A program made the translations under genes and the position numbers. A stretch of 64,000 nucleotides of DNA, from assembly GCA_942491945.1 (NCBI GenBank), contig CALODD010000035.1, positions 1-64,000 of the forward strand, given 5' to 3'. A model generated the notes under the pieces. That model had not been told where the DNA came from and did no database searches. It saw nothing but the letters and a program-made list of their open reading frames with translations. Below, piece by piece: positions 1 to 8,713 of the stretch (its first letter is position 1; each line of letters begins with the position of its first letter). This stretch comes from JAJDYQ01 sp942491945 (GTDB lineage Bacteria; Pseudomonadota; Gammaproteobacteria; JAJDYQ01).

Positions 1-1
1 C

Positions 2-697
2 ATCTACTCCCTTGGCCTGGTGATGTACGAATTACTGACTGGCAAACATCCCTTTGTTGCTACCAAGTTCTCACTCATCATGAACAAAATTCTGAATGAA
101 GCTCACCAACCAGTTCAGGAGCTTCGCAGTGACATTCCTGAAGTATTGGTAAGGATCGTCGACAGAGCACTACATAAAGACACGAGTAAACGTTATAAAC
201 ACGCGATTGATCTCGCTGCCGACCTCAGTATTGCTTCTGACCAGCTTCTAGAGCATCCAATTCAACAGGAGACTACAGAAGAAGAACGTTATGCGATGAT
301 TGAAGTGCTTGATTTCTTTAAAGATTTTCCATCAACTGAGATATGGGAAATTTTGCGGGCCAGCACCTGGGAAGACTACGCGGATGGCGACCCCATCATT
401 ACTGAGGGCGATGTCGACGATTCTTTCTATATCATGGTAGAAGGTGAAGTTATGGTTCAAAAAGGCGACCATCGTATTGGTATATTAGCCAAGGGAGATT
501 GCTTTGGAGAAATGGGGTATATATCGAAGACTCGAAGAACCGCCAGTATTTACGCCAACGGCCGTGTTGCATTACTGAAAGCCAAATCCACCTTAATGGA
601 CAAGGCCTCAGAAAGCTGTCAACTAAGATTTACTAAAGTCTTCCTGAAGACACTGATTCATCGTCTGTCTCACGCCAATGAGAAAATGGCTGAATAA
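2..697 (+). CDS. Ser/Thr protein kinase with C-terminal cyclic-nucleotide-binding domain (5' truncated by window)
   Basis: The gene runs in from before the window. The first codons read IYSLGLVMYELLTGKHPF, the kinase subdomain IX helix, so only the end of the C-lobe is present (about residues 1-75 of this fragment). A cyclic-nucleotide-binding (CNB) domain follows at about residues 95-215, with the glycine-rich segment GDCFGEMGYISKTRRTAS resembling a phosphate-binding cassette. The kinase would phosphorylate protein Ser/Thr and the CNB domain probably gates it with a cyclic nucleotide or acts as a sensor; the ligand is not proven. The stop is 8 nt from the stop of the convergent Sel1 gene. 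A second kinase and a CNB-EAL protein lie within 6 kb, suggesting a local signalling block. Confidence 0.85.
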   Translation: MYSLGLVMYELLTGKHPFVATKFSLIMNKILNEAHQPVQELRSDIPEVLVRIVDRALHKDTSKRYKHAIDLAADLSIASDQLLEHPIQQETTEEERYAMIEVLDFFKDFPSTEIWEILRASTWEDYADGDPIITEGDVDDSFYIMVEGEVMVQKGDHRIGILAKGDCFGEMGYISKTRRTASIYANGRVALLKAKSTLMDKASESCQLRFTKVFLKTLIHRLSHANEKMAE

Positions 698-704
698 GAG
701 TTAA

Positions 705-1367
705 CTATTTCGAGTAGTACTTTTCCTTATAGGCCTTAGCCAGCCCCCGTGACTCCTGAATAGAAGCCTCATCCATCTTCTGCTTCATGTGATAGACATA
801 GTGACTCGCGGTATACCATTTCTCCGCTGAGAGTAAATACCACTTCATCGCCTCAACCTCATTACGGTCTGTCCCCAGAGCGTTATCATTCATGTATCCC
901 AATGCAGCCTGCGCACTCGGATGCCCCTGTTGTGCTGCCTTCGAGTATAGCTCCAGGGCCTTTATATAATCCTGCGCAGTACCATGACCACGATAATACA
1001 TACGCCCGAGCCCAAAGAGACCGGCATCATTATTCTGTTCCGCAGATTTTTGATACCACTCAAATGCGAGCTTCATATCAGCGTCCACACCGGTACCAAC
1101 GCGATACAAATGAGCAACACCAGCCTGGGCCCTCGCATGCCCCTGCTGGGCAGCAGCTAACATCCATTTAAATGCGGGCTGATGATTGGCTGGAATTCGT
1201 TCGAGCTCTGAAAAATATTTAGCCAGCCTGTACTGGGCATCTGCCTCGCCGTTTTCCGCCTGATTCTTTAATTCTACTAACGCAGCGGGTTGCATTGCTT
1301 CCTGAGCAATGACATACGAGCTCATCAGTAGAAGCGACGAAAGAAAGATGTACCGAAAGAATGACAT
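705..1367 (-). CDS. Secreted Sel1-repeat protein
   Basis: 220 residues. An N-terminal signal peptide (hydrophobic stretch to about residue 21, ending VIAQ) is followed by about four Sel1-like repeats, seen as recurring A-x2-G-x-A/G-x-L-x2-Y-x2-G-x-G units such as LGRMYYRGHGTAQDY. Sel1 repeats form alpha-solenoid scaffolds for protein-protein contacts, and the signal peptide places it in the periplasm. The specific partner is unknown. It converges on the upstream kinase with almost no intergenic space. Confidence 0.8.
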   Translation of the reverse strand: MSFFRYIFLSSLLLMSSYVIAQEAMQPAALVELKNQAENGEADAQYRLAKYFSELERIPANHQPAFKWMLAAAQQGHARAQAGVAHLYRVGTGVDADMKLAFEWYQKSAEQNNDAGLFGLGRMYYRGHGTAQDYIKALELYSKAAQQGHPSAQAALGYMNDNALGTDRNEVEAMKWYLLSAEKWYTASHYVYHMKQKMDEASIQESRGLAKAYKEKYYSK

Positions 1368-1497
1368 ACCAGACCTCTAAATATAACGTGTGCAAATTCT
1401 GCGGCTTACGTGCGCCGCTTGCAAGTAGACAGTATTACCTGTGGACAGTTCGCTCAGCTTACCCAACTTGTTATGATTAGCCATCGAAAAGGAATTT

Positions 1498-1812
1498 ATG
1501 ACTATGAGTGATCAGGGACAAACTACAGAAGAACGGATTTTGCACGTCATGCGCAGTATTCTTATTGACGTCATTAAAGACACAACAACCGAACCCGGTT
1601 TAAAGCACCCGCTCACTCCGAACACGATCGATAATATCCGTCATGGCCTTGACCTGATCACAGCTCGTCAGAAAGAAATTGCTGAAGACTCAGGACAAAG
1701 TTGGGATATGCGCCCGTCTTACCCATCAGAACCCAATATTGAGACCAAAGATGGCGTCGTTGTGCCCATCACTGGTTTAAAACGAAAAAAGACTGATACA
1801 GACAAGTCTTAG
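1498..1812 (+). CDS. Conserved hypothetical protein, 104 aa
   Basis: Small soluble protein with no signal peptide or membrane segment. The start ATG at 1498 follows a plausible AAAGGA ribosome site. The N-terminal half is predicted helical (EERILHVMRSILIDVIKD, then TIDNIRHGLDLITARQKEI), and the C-terminus is basic. It resembles a family of short gammaproteobacterial proteins of unknown function. The stop codon overlaps the last codons of the convergent kinase gene by 4 nt. No function is proposed. Confidence 0.65.
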   Translation: MTMSDQGQTTEERILHVMRSILIDVIKDTTTEPGLKHPLTPNTIDNIRHGLDLITARQKEIAEDSGQSWDMRPSYPSEPNIETKDGVVVPITGLKRKKTDTDKS

Positions 1813-4019
1813 AGACTCAGCGCCCGCTTATATTTTTGAAGCGCCTGGATCAGGCCAGGGTGTTCAGGAGAAACATCCAACCCTGACTTCAAGAGATCTA
1901 TCGCTCGATCATATTGCCCAGCCTCAGCCAGTGATTTCGCCAACTTCTCATAAGATTCTGCGATAGCCGTTGGCGCGATATCGGTAATAAACAAGGCATC
2001 AGCAGGTAACAGGTCTTCGAGGAGCTCAAAGTAAACAACTGCTTTATCTGGCCGGCCAGCCTGAGTTTTAATCAATACACTACGCTTTGCAGCTTCAACC
2101 ACTGACTGTTTTAATGCTTGTTCTCGAGTCTGCTGACGCTCTTCCCTGGCTTTAGCATCCTGCTGTTCCTGCTCCTGAGATGCCATATACCCCGCATCAG
2201 AGAAGCGGTTCATCTCTGAACGCAAAAAGCCCAGATCCTTGTTGTCTGGATACAGCGATAATGATTCTTTCAGCATATCATCTGCATCCAGCATGCGTTT
2301 TGCTGCCAATGCCTGATCAATCAACATTGCATAGACCAGAGGAAGGCGTGAATCTTTACGTAAGGCATGACTCGTTTCAGCCTTTTCCAGAACATTAAAC
2401 AGTTGAGGTACAGAATGCTCTGCACCATTGACCTTTACATCGCGCTGATTAACCACTTTCTGTATCGCGGTATCGACAAAATCAATCACACGACCCCGGT
2501 AATGATCGATGCGCTGATTGAGTTGCTTCACCTGCGCTGATTCCGGATACCACTGATGGACTTCATCAAGCAACGATGTAGCCAATTGAAAGTTATTCGG
2601 GCCACGTTCACCTGATAATGCAGCATCGATCTGCTGGCTATAATAGGCAACGAGACTATCACGGGATTGAGAGAGGATATTATCTACCGATACATCATCG
2701 CGTTGAGTCAGGTTTGATAATGTATCCTCAATAACGACTGGATCCGTTGACGACAGTTTCTGAACGACTTCAGCCTCACGTTGTTGTTGTAAGTAATTTT
2801 GCAGTGGATACATTGCCAGCAAAATTAGTGCAACCACGCCTACTACTGCAGCAATCGTATACTTTCCTGCATTACCACCGGCACCTTTCATGCCATCCAG
2901 GAATTCCTGAACATCAGCAGAACATTCATCACGCTGAAACGCCAGACCTTTCTGCAATGCCTTGTTCTGGCTACGAGTAAGTTTTTTCAACGGCTTGGCG
3001 ACCATGCCATGATCACGAGCCAGGGTTGCTGGAAACTTATCAAACGGATGCTCACCCGAGAGCAAGATGTAACTCACTACGGCTAAGGCATAGATATCAT
3101 CACGCGGATCGGGCTCTTCCTCTTCCAGCATCTCACAACTGGCATAAGCCGGTGTTAATGCACCTAGCTTGCCGGCATCAAACAGAGTTGTATCCTGCTG
3201 GCCCGGTCGTTTAACCGCCCGAGCGATGCCAAAATCCAGCACTTCAACACCATGGTCATTTGTAACGAAGGCATTACCTGGTTTGAAGTCTGAATGAACA
3301 ATATGTTTTTTATGTGCATAGGACAGAGCATTACTCATATCCTCAATCAATGGCATAGCTTCATCGTAACTAAGACCACCTTGAGGTACGTCTTCTTTAA
3401 TAAAGTCATTTAGAGGCTTACCTTCGAGTAATTGCATAGTCATATAGACCATAGAACCGTAACGATCAAAGTCATAAACGGTTGCAATATTCGGATGCGC
3501 GAGTTTCTGGGTACGACTACATTCTCTCTGTAGGGAAATAAAAGATTCGGGGTGTTTTTTGAAATTGTCGTTTAAGACCTTAATAGCAAGATAAGGATTA
3601 CGGTCTTTGGCCTCCACCTTAATAAGGTCGCGGGCTTGATACACCATGCCCATACCTCCTTCACCCAGTACGTTCATCAACTCAAAACGATCTTTGATGA
3701 CAGTGCCTGGCCCAACGGTTTCTACCTTGTTATGAAAACCGGTCTGAGAGAAAAATTGTCGTGGATCTCGAGTTCGGTGCTCATCCTCGGATCCGGTATC
3801 TGTGGCTGCAATGGTATCAGCCGCAACTAACTGGGCTAACAGGTGATTGTACTGGGAGTCATTAATGAGACCTTCTACTTTCGAATCTGCCAGTACTTTC
3901 AGTAAATCTGAGGATGCCTGAGGATGACTTTTGAGCAACGCAACCATCTGCGCCTCGAGCTCTTCGAAAGGTGAGCCTTTTTCAGCGTATTCGACGATAA
4001 TTGCTTTAAAATCTTGCAA
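1809..4019 (-). CDS. Membrane-anchored Ser/Thr protein kinase with TPR-like C-terminal region
   Basis: 736 residues. An about 110-residue N-terminal extension precedes a Hanks-type kinase domain: glycine loop GEGGMG at 119-124, ATP lysine K147 in AIKVLN, catalytic loop HSDFKPGN at 242-249, and DFG at 262-264. The usual HRD arginine is serine here, so this is a non-RD kinase, which in other kinases implies that it is not switched by activation-loop phosphorylation. One membrane segment lies at about 388-404, followed by a helical TPR-like region to the C-terminus, probably periplasmic. The start codon is TTG at 4019, preceded by AGGGA; no closer ATG fits the family. Confidence 0.85.
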   Translation of the reverse strand: MQDFKAIIVEYAEKGSPFEELEAQMVALLKSHPQASSDLLKVLADSKVEGLINDSQYNHLLAQLVAADTIAATDTGSEDEHRTRDPRQFFSQTGFHNKVETVGPGTVIKDRFELMNVLGEGGMGMVYQARDLIKVEAKDRNPYLAIKVLNDNFKKHPESFISLQRECSRTQKLAHPNIATVYDFDRYGSMVYMTMQLLEGKPLNDFIKEDVPQGGLSYDEAMPLIEDMSNALSYAHKKHIVHSDFKPGNAFVTNDHGVEVLDFGIARAVKRPGQQDTTLFDAGKLGALTPAYASCEMLEEEEPDPRDDIYALAVVSYILLSGEHPFDKFPATLARDHGMVAKPLKKLTRSQNKALQKGLAFQRDECSADVQEFLDGMKGAGGNAGKYTIAAVVGVVALILLAMYPLQNYLQQQREAEVVQKLSSTDPVVIEDTLSNLTQRDDVSVDNILSQSRDSLVAYYSQQIDAALSGERGPNNFQLATSLLDEVHQWYPESAQVKQLNQRIDHYRGRVIDFVDTAIQKVVNQRDVKVNGAEHSVPQLFNVLEKAETSHALRKDSRLPLVYAMLIDQALAAKRMLDADDMLKESLSLYPDNKDLGFLRSEMNRFSDAGYMASQEQEQQDAKAREERQQTREQALKQSVVEAAKRSVLIKTQAGRPDKAVVYFELLEDLLPADALFITDIAPTAIAESYEKLAKSLAEAGQYDRAIDLLKSGLDVSPEHPGLIQALQKYKRALSL

Positions 4020-4145
4020 AGTTCAATCCCTGCTACTTAATATCCCACGGATTCTATATGAGCAATTTAGTACCGCAAGCATTAATTGAATAAATGACTG
4101 TGAATTCAACTGTTTAGTTATTCAACATCAACAGCGACTTACACC

Positions 4146-4350
4146 ATGAAAAGAGCAATCACCGCTTTCCACATGGATGAAGAACAGCATTGGGTCGCAG
4201 AGCTTGCATGTGGACATCAACAACATGTCCGTCACCAACCCGCCATGGACAAACCGCCCCTGGACTCAATCAGACGAGTCAAGGAAACAGATGATCGGTC
4301 AGTTTTTAGACTGTAAAACGTGTGACACTGACACTCAGGAAAATAATTAA
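4146..4350 (+). pseudogene. DUF3565 protein, interrupted by a one-base frameshift
   Basis: The ATG at 4146 opens a frame reading DEEQHWVAELACGHQQHVRH, the typical N-terminal half of DUF3565 proteins. The family then continues PPWTNRPW and ends with a C-x2-C motif. Those residues are present, but in the +1 frame from about 4242 (PWTNRPW, later LDCKTCD), ending at TAA 4348-4350. A single extra base near 4240-4242 explains this. Without correction the frame runs on 26 unrelated residues to a stop at 4314-4316 (56 aa). No slippery heptamer is visible, so this is either a recent mutation or a base-call error. Its last bases overlap the gloB stop codon. Confidence 0.75.
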
Positions 4351-5123
4351 TCGTACTCGCGATCTTTCCATTGACGAATGGCAGTAAAGACATCAACAGA
4401 TTCCGCTAAGCCATGCCCCGCATAACGTTCTGCGGCCGCAATCACACTATCTTGACGAACGCGTAAAAACGGATTTGTTAGTAGCTCGGTACCCAGCATT
4501 GACGGGACAGTAGCCACACCCTTCTCTCTAGCATGAATCGTGTCCTGCTCGCGCTTCAATAGATCAGAGTTTTCTGGCTCAACCCATTTAGCGAAGCCGA
4601 TGTTATCCAACGTATATTCATGTGCGCAATAAACCTGTGTCGACTCAGGCAACTGACTAATCTTATCTAAGGAATGATGCAACTGAGCCATGGTGCCACT
4701 GAATACTCGGCCACAGCCACAGGCAAACAAGGTATCGCCACAGAACAACTTATCATCAGCATAATAGGCAATATGCCCCTCTGTATGGCCCGGCACATCG
4801 AAAACCTGTGGCTTAAACGTCATACCCGGAATTGACAGATCATCACCTTCAGACAAAGTATGATCGATATGAGAGATCGATTCATTCTCGGGGCCCCATA
4901 CCTGACAATCCGGATAGACTGATTTTATTCCTTCAATACCACCGACATGATCATAGTGTTTGTGCGTTATCAAGATCGCCACAGGAACCAGACCTTTCTC
5001 TCCCAATGCCTCGATAACAGGCTCTTCATCACCTGGGTCGACAATGGCCGCATGACCTTCTGCATCAGATATCAACCAGATATAGTTATCATCAAATGCA
5101 GGAATTGCTTCGACTTTTAGCAT
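4347..5123 (-). CDS. gloB: Hydroxyacylglutathione hydrolase (glyoxalase II)
   Basis: 258 residues, the usual glyoxalase II length. Metallo-beta-lactamase fold with the binuclear metal motif THKHYDH at residues 53-59, a later PGHTEGH histidine and the FCGDTLFACGCGR segment typical of this enzyme. It hydrolyses S-D-lactoylglutathione to D-lactate and glutathione, the second step of methylglyoxal detoxification in the cytoplasm. The start has an AAGGA site. It follows the HIT gene by 10 nt on the same strand, so they are probably cotranscribed. Confidence 0.95.
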   Translation of the reverse strand: MLKVEAIPAFDDNYIWLISDAEGHAAIVDPGDEEPVIEALGEKGLVPVAILITHKHYDHVGGIEGIKSVYPDCQVWGPENESISHIDHTLSEGDDLSIPGMTFKPQVFDVPGHTEGHIAYYADDKLFCGDTLFACGCGRVFSGTMAQLHHSLDKISQLPESTQVYCAHEYTLDNIGFAKWVEPENSDLLKREQDTIHAREKGVATVPSMLGTELLTNPFLRVRQDSVIAAAERYAGHGLAESVDVFTAIRQWKDREYD

Positions 5124-5133
5124 GAAGGATTCC

Positions 5134-5475
5134 TTAGCCTGGAGGCCAGCTCAACGCACGTCCTCCAAGGATGTGAATATGTAAATGAAATACCGTTTGC
5201 CCTGCACCTGCGCCATTATTGATCACTAAACGAAACGCTTCCGCATAGCCTTCCTGCTCTGCAATTTCGCCAGCCTTTAGCATTAAATGGCCCATTAAAT
5301 TCTGATCATCCTGCTCAGCATTAATAACCATATCGATCGGTTTTTTCGGAATAAGTAAAACGTGCAAAGGTGCTTGAGGATTTATATCCCGGAAACACAG
5401 ACACAAATCATCTTCATATACGATATCCGCTGGTATTTCACGATTAATAATTTTTTCAAATAATGTCTCTGACAT
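5134..5475 (-). CDS. hinT: HIT-family purine nucleoside phosphoramidase (HinT-like)
   Basis: 113 residues, the normal HinT size. The histidine triad is HLHIH at residues 97-101, followed by ILGG. N-terminal features FEKIINREIPADIVYEDD and the HVLLIPKKPI segment are characteristic. The family hydrolyses nucleoside phosphoramidates and aminoacyl-adenylates. The ATG is preceded by a GGAG site. It is the first gene of a two-gene unit with gloB. Confidence 0.92.
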   Translation of the reverse strand: MSETLFEKIINREIPADIVYEDDLCLCFRDINPQAPLHVLLIPKKPIDMVINAEQDDQNLMGHLMLKAGEIAEQEGYAEAFRLVINNGAGAGQTVFHLHIHILGGRALSWPPG

Positions 5476-5561
5476 GCTCTACTCCAGCTATAAACGATCT
5501 ATAATGGATACAAATAAATGCGGATGATCATACAATAGGATCATCACTGCGGATAATAATA

Positions 5562-6770
5562 ATGGCGGATTCTCTCTACAGTCAGACGTTCCCAGCCGGC
5601 AGCACCATCTTTACCGAAGGTGAGGAAGGCGATGTTGCCTATATTATTGAAAGCGGTGCCATTGAAATAAGCACAACGGAGCACGGCATTCCTGTAGTGC
5701 TTGGTACTCTGGAAAAAGGCCAACTGCTTGGCGAAATGGCCATGATTGATAGAGCCCCTCGAACTGCAACCGCAGTCGCTCTGATTGAGACTACCCTCTC
5801 CGTTGTTAACCGAGACCAGCTGCACGAACGCCTGGAATCTGCAGAGCCGATTATCAAACTTCTCGTTGATCTCATCATGTCCAGATATCGTAGCGGCTTA
5901 AGCAAAGTTAAAGGCACCCCGCTGGCGGATCAGCTAAACGCCCCTCTGGCCGAAGAGAACATGAAAACTAGCAACCATGCAGTGGAAAAGATACGCATGG
6001 AAAACGATCTACGCAGTGCTGTCGAGAACAATGAATTAGCGGTTTACTTCCAACCGCTGCTAGATATAAAACAAAACTCATGGGGCGGTTTTGAAGCACT
6101 TATTCGCTGGATACATCCAGAACGAGGATTTGTATCACCATTGGACTTTATCACCCTGGCAGAAGAAACCGATCTAATCCATTCCATAGGCCTGTTTGTG
6201 TTGAGAACCGCCTGCGAAAATCTGGTTGAACTCCAGGCGATCCGAGATAAGGTTCTACCCGGCCAAAAACCTCTGTTTGTTGGTGTTAACGTCTCATCCA
6301 AACAAATGGGGAATATCGAATTTATCGATCAGATCGCCGATGTAGTCAAAGAAACGGGGCTTAAGCCCTCCAGCTTAAAGCTTGAAATCACCGAAAGTAT
6401 GGCCGCCGATTATAAAACGGTTATCGAGTGGGTCAGACACTGTAAAGAACTCGGCTTTACTGTTGCCATCGATGATTTTGGAACCGGTTATTCCAGCCTT
6501 GAGCATTTGCTCGAACTCGACGTCGATACCTTAAAGATTGACCAGGCTTTCGTACGTGAATTAGGTACTCATGAAAAATCGGAACGCCTTGTTCGAGGTG
6601 TCGTCAATTTGTCAAAAAGCCTGGGGTATTCGATTGTTGCTGAGGGCATCGAGGACAAACAACAACTCGATATCCTGTCTAAGCTCGAATGTGAGTATGG
6701 TCAGGGTTATTTTATTGGTAAACCTCAGACTCTGGACGACATTCGCCAACATATCGAAGCCGGCGAATAG
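5562..6770 (+). CDS. Cyclic-nucleotide-binding domain fused to EAL c-di-GMP phosphodiesterase
   Basis: 402 residues: CNB domain at about 1-115 with the cassette GEMAMIDRAPRTATA (59-73), then an EAL domain at about 150-395. The EAL catalytic set looks complete: EAL at 178-180, NVSSKQ, LEITES, DDFGTGYSS, LKIDQAF and AEGIE. It should therefore linearise cyclic di-GMP to pGpG, with activity possibly controlled by a second cyclic nucleotide bound by the CNB domain. It is soluble, with no membrane segment. It is divergent from hinT-gloB. The upstream kinase also carries a CNB domain, so both may read the same second messenger; that link is inference. Confidence 0.9.
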   Translation: MADSLYSQTFPAGSTIFTEGEEGDVAYIIESGAIEISTTEHGIPVVLGTLEKGQLLGEMAMIDRAPRTATAVALIETTLSVVNRDQLHERLESAEPIIKLLVDLIMSRYRSGLSKVKGTPLADQLNAPLAEENMKTSNHAVEKIRMENDLRSAVENNELAVYFQPLLDIKQNSWGGFEALIRWIHPERGFVSPLDFITLAEETDLIHSIGLFVLRTACENLVELQAIRDKVLPGQKPLFVGVNVSSKQMGNIEFIDQIADVVKETGLKPSSLKLEITESMAADYKTVIEWVRHCKELGFTVAIDDFGTGYSSLEHLLELDVDTLKIDQAFVRELGTHEKSERLVRGVVNLSKSLGYSIVAEGIEDKQQLDILSKLECEYGQGYFIGKPQTLDDIRQHIEAGE

Positions 6771-6793
6771 TATCGCATTCAACCGAGTATCAT

Positions 6794-7090
6794 TTACTGA
6801 TCTTTATGATCAGAATGAGAACAACATTCTACCGGAGGAACCGGATCATAGCCGCCGGGATGCCAGGGGTGGCAACGAGTTACCCGCCGTACAGCCATCC
6901 AGCTACCCTTTAATACGCCGTGCAGCTGAATAGCCTCGATAGCATATGAAGAACAGGTTGGAGCAAACCGGCAATGAGGCCCAAGAAGAGGACTAATAAC
7001 CAATTGATAAAAGCGGATGGGCAGTATCACAAGCCATCTCAGGCCTCGAATCAATCTTTCCAATGGTTTCATATGAACGTTTACAGACAT
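6794..7090 (-). CDS. yidD: Membrane protein insertion efficiency factor YidD
   Basis: 98 residues with the YidD core: IRFYQLVISPLLGPHCRFAP, TCSSYAIEAI and the ending RCHPWHPGGYDPVP. The family assists YidC-dependent membrane insertion at the inner membrane and carries conserved cysteines, seen here. A second ATG at 7072 (MKPLERL) is an alternative start. It converges with the CNB-EAL gene 23 nt away. It is not beside rpmH-rnpA-yidC here, its usual location. Confidence 0.9.
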   Translation of the reverse strand: MSVNVHMKPLERLIRGLRWLVILPIRFYQLVISPLLGPHCRFAPTCSSYAIEAIQLHGVLKGSWMAVRRVTRCHPWHPGGYDPVPPVECCSHSDHKDQ

Positions 7091-7285
7091 GCAGGGAGTA
7101 TACGTTGGCCGCTAAAACCCCTCCAGCATGGAAAAACTTGTTCCAGATCACACTTCTATGCCATCTTCTGTAGATTATTGCTTGGATGACTTGTATAGAA
7201 AACGCTACAATAGGCATTAAGCTTGCTAATTAACTTTAATAATGACAAAGATTGCTGGCTAAAGCAGCGGCAAAGACGATAAAAC

Positions 7286-8122
7286 ATGCTGGATGTTACC
7301 AAGACACTAAAAGCCGATTTGCAGGACCGACTGGAAAATGCCTACAGGCAACAATTCGGTGATGCTGAGCCTCAGTGTCTGGAATTAATGCATACCGCGG
7401 CAGACGACGCAATTGATCGACTGGCAACCAGTAATGCGTCCTATCACAACGTTGAGCATACGCTCTATGTCACAACAACTGGCCAAACAATACTTGCGGG
7501 CAAGGCATCTGAAACCAGCATCACACCTATTGAATGGGCACAAATTACGCTAGCTCTACTTTTCCATGATATTGGTTTCGTTCGTGGTCTTTGTAGCAAA
7601 GACGACGACAGCACGTATTACTCAGGAACAGGCGACGACAGGATCCCTCTCGAACGAGGAAAAACCGACGCCAGCATGATGCCCTACCATGTCGACCGCG
7701 GACAATGCTATGTCGCTGAGACCTATAACCGTTTTGATTTTCTCGATATCGACTTTATTCAAGCCTGTATCGAACGTACACGCTTTCCAATCCCAGAAGA
7801 TGAAGATCACTCGAATACACTTGATTATCCAGGGCTGGTCAGAGCAGCAGATCTAATCGGCCAGTTCAGTGATCCCCGCTATCTACACAAACTCAACGCG
7901 CTGTATCAGGAGTTTGAAGAACAGGGAATTAACCAGCGCATTGGTTATAAAAACATGCACGATATGCAGGAATATTATCCAATTTTCTACGAAAACCAGG
8001 TACTACCTTACATTGCTGAAGGCCTGAGATTACTGGAACTCTCTGAAAGTGGCCGCAATATCATTTCAAGCCTGAATAACAACCTCGAAAAAGCCCGCCA
8101 ATCGCAGCTATTTTCTGAGTAA
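7286..8122 (+). CDS. HD-domain metal-dependent phosphohydrolase
   Basis: 278 residues. The HD signature is visible as YHNVEH (53-58), the HD pair at H94-D95 in LFHDIGF, and a later conserved aspartate in VRAADLIGQ. HD proteins use one or two metals to hydrolyse phosphate esters, and the substrate here is unknown. It appears to belong to a group of stand-alone HD proteins found in cyanobacteria and gammaproteobacteria. The sufE-like gene follows 35 nt downstream on the same strand, giving a likely two-gene operon. Confidence 0.8.
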   Translation: MLDVTKTLKADLQDRLENAYRQQFGDAEPQCLELMHTAADDAIDRLATSNASYHNVEHTLYVTTTGQTILAGKASETSITPIEWAQITLALLFHDIGFVRGLCSKDDDSTYYSGTGDDRIPLERGKTDASMMPYHVDRGQCYVAETYNRFDFLDIDFIQACIERTRFPIPEDEDHSNTLDYPGLVRAADLIGQFSDPRYLHKLNALYQEFEEQGINQRIGYKNMHDMQEYYPIFYENQVLPYIAEGLRLLELSESGRNIISSLNNNLEKARQSQLFSE

Positions 8123-8157
8123 ACTAACGTTTACTCTTCTACCCGACGTATCCAATC

Positions 8158-8595
8158 ATGTCTGAGCTTGACTATATAATCGAGACGTTCGATTTTCTGA
8201 TGGAATGGGATGAGCGCTACCGCTTCCTGGAAGAGCTAGGCGGTAAACTCAATAACGTCCCAGCAGAACAAAAATGTGATCAAAACATGGTACATGGCTG
8301 TGCCAGTAACGTCTGGGTCACCGGTCATATGAACGAATCCGGTACGGGACAGTTTATTTACGAGGCAGAAGCGGAACAACCCATCATACGTGGCCTTGTA
8401 TACCTCACACTACAGGTTTTTGCTGATAAAACACCCGACGAGATACTGGATACGCGGTTTGATGAAACACTGGCGCGCCTGCATCTGGACGAACACCTGA
8501 GTACCCAAAGACATATTGGCATGTACGCTCTGGTACAGAAAATGAAGAGTATTGCCCTGCCGTTTTCCAGCCGGGACTCATTCGAGACGGAATAA
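8158..8595 (+). CDS. sufE: SufE-like cysteine desulfurase sulfur acceptor
   Basis: 145 residues, normal for SufE. The sulfur-accepting cysteine is C48 in VHGCASNVWV, the family signature. SufE takes persulfide sulfur from the desulfurase SufS and passes it to the SufBCD scaffold for Fe-S cluster assembly. No SufS or SufBCD gene is in the window, so the partner is encoded elsewhere. It could equally be a CsdE-type paralogue. Confidence 0.88.
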   Translation: MSELDYIIETFDFLMEWDERYRFLEELGGKLNNVPAEQKCDQNMVHGCASNVWVTGHMNESGTGQFIYEAEAEQPIIRGLVYLTLQVFADKTPDEILDTRFDETLARLHLDEHLSTQRHIGMYALVQKMKSIALPFSSRDSFETE

Positions 8596-8713
8596 CCCTT
8601 AAACCAGACAATACCTACCATAAATTCTTTTCAGTAGGGCATAAGCTCCCAGCAGTTCAAATCAAACTCTTTTACGCTTATTATGCGCGATCCTCGCGGA
8701 AAGGCATTGGAAC

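Noticed and set aside
6571..6933. 120-residue plus-strand ORF at the end of the CNB-EAL gene
   Set aside because: It is an alternate frame over the EAL domain and yidD, with no coding motif.
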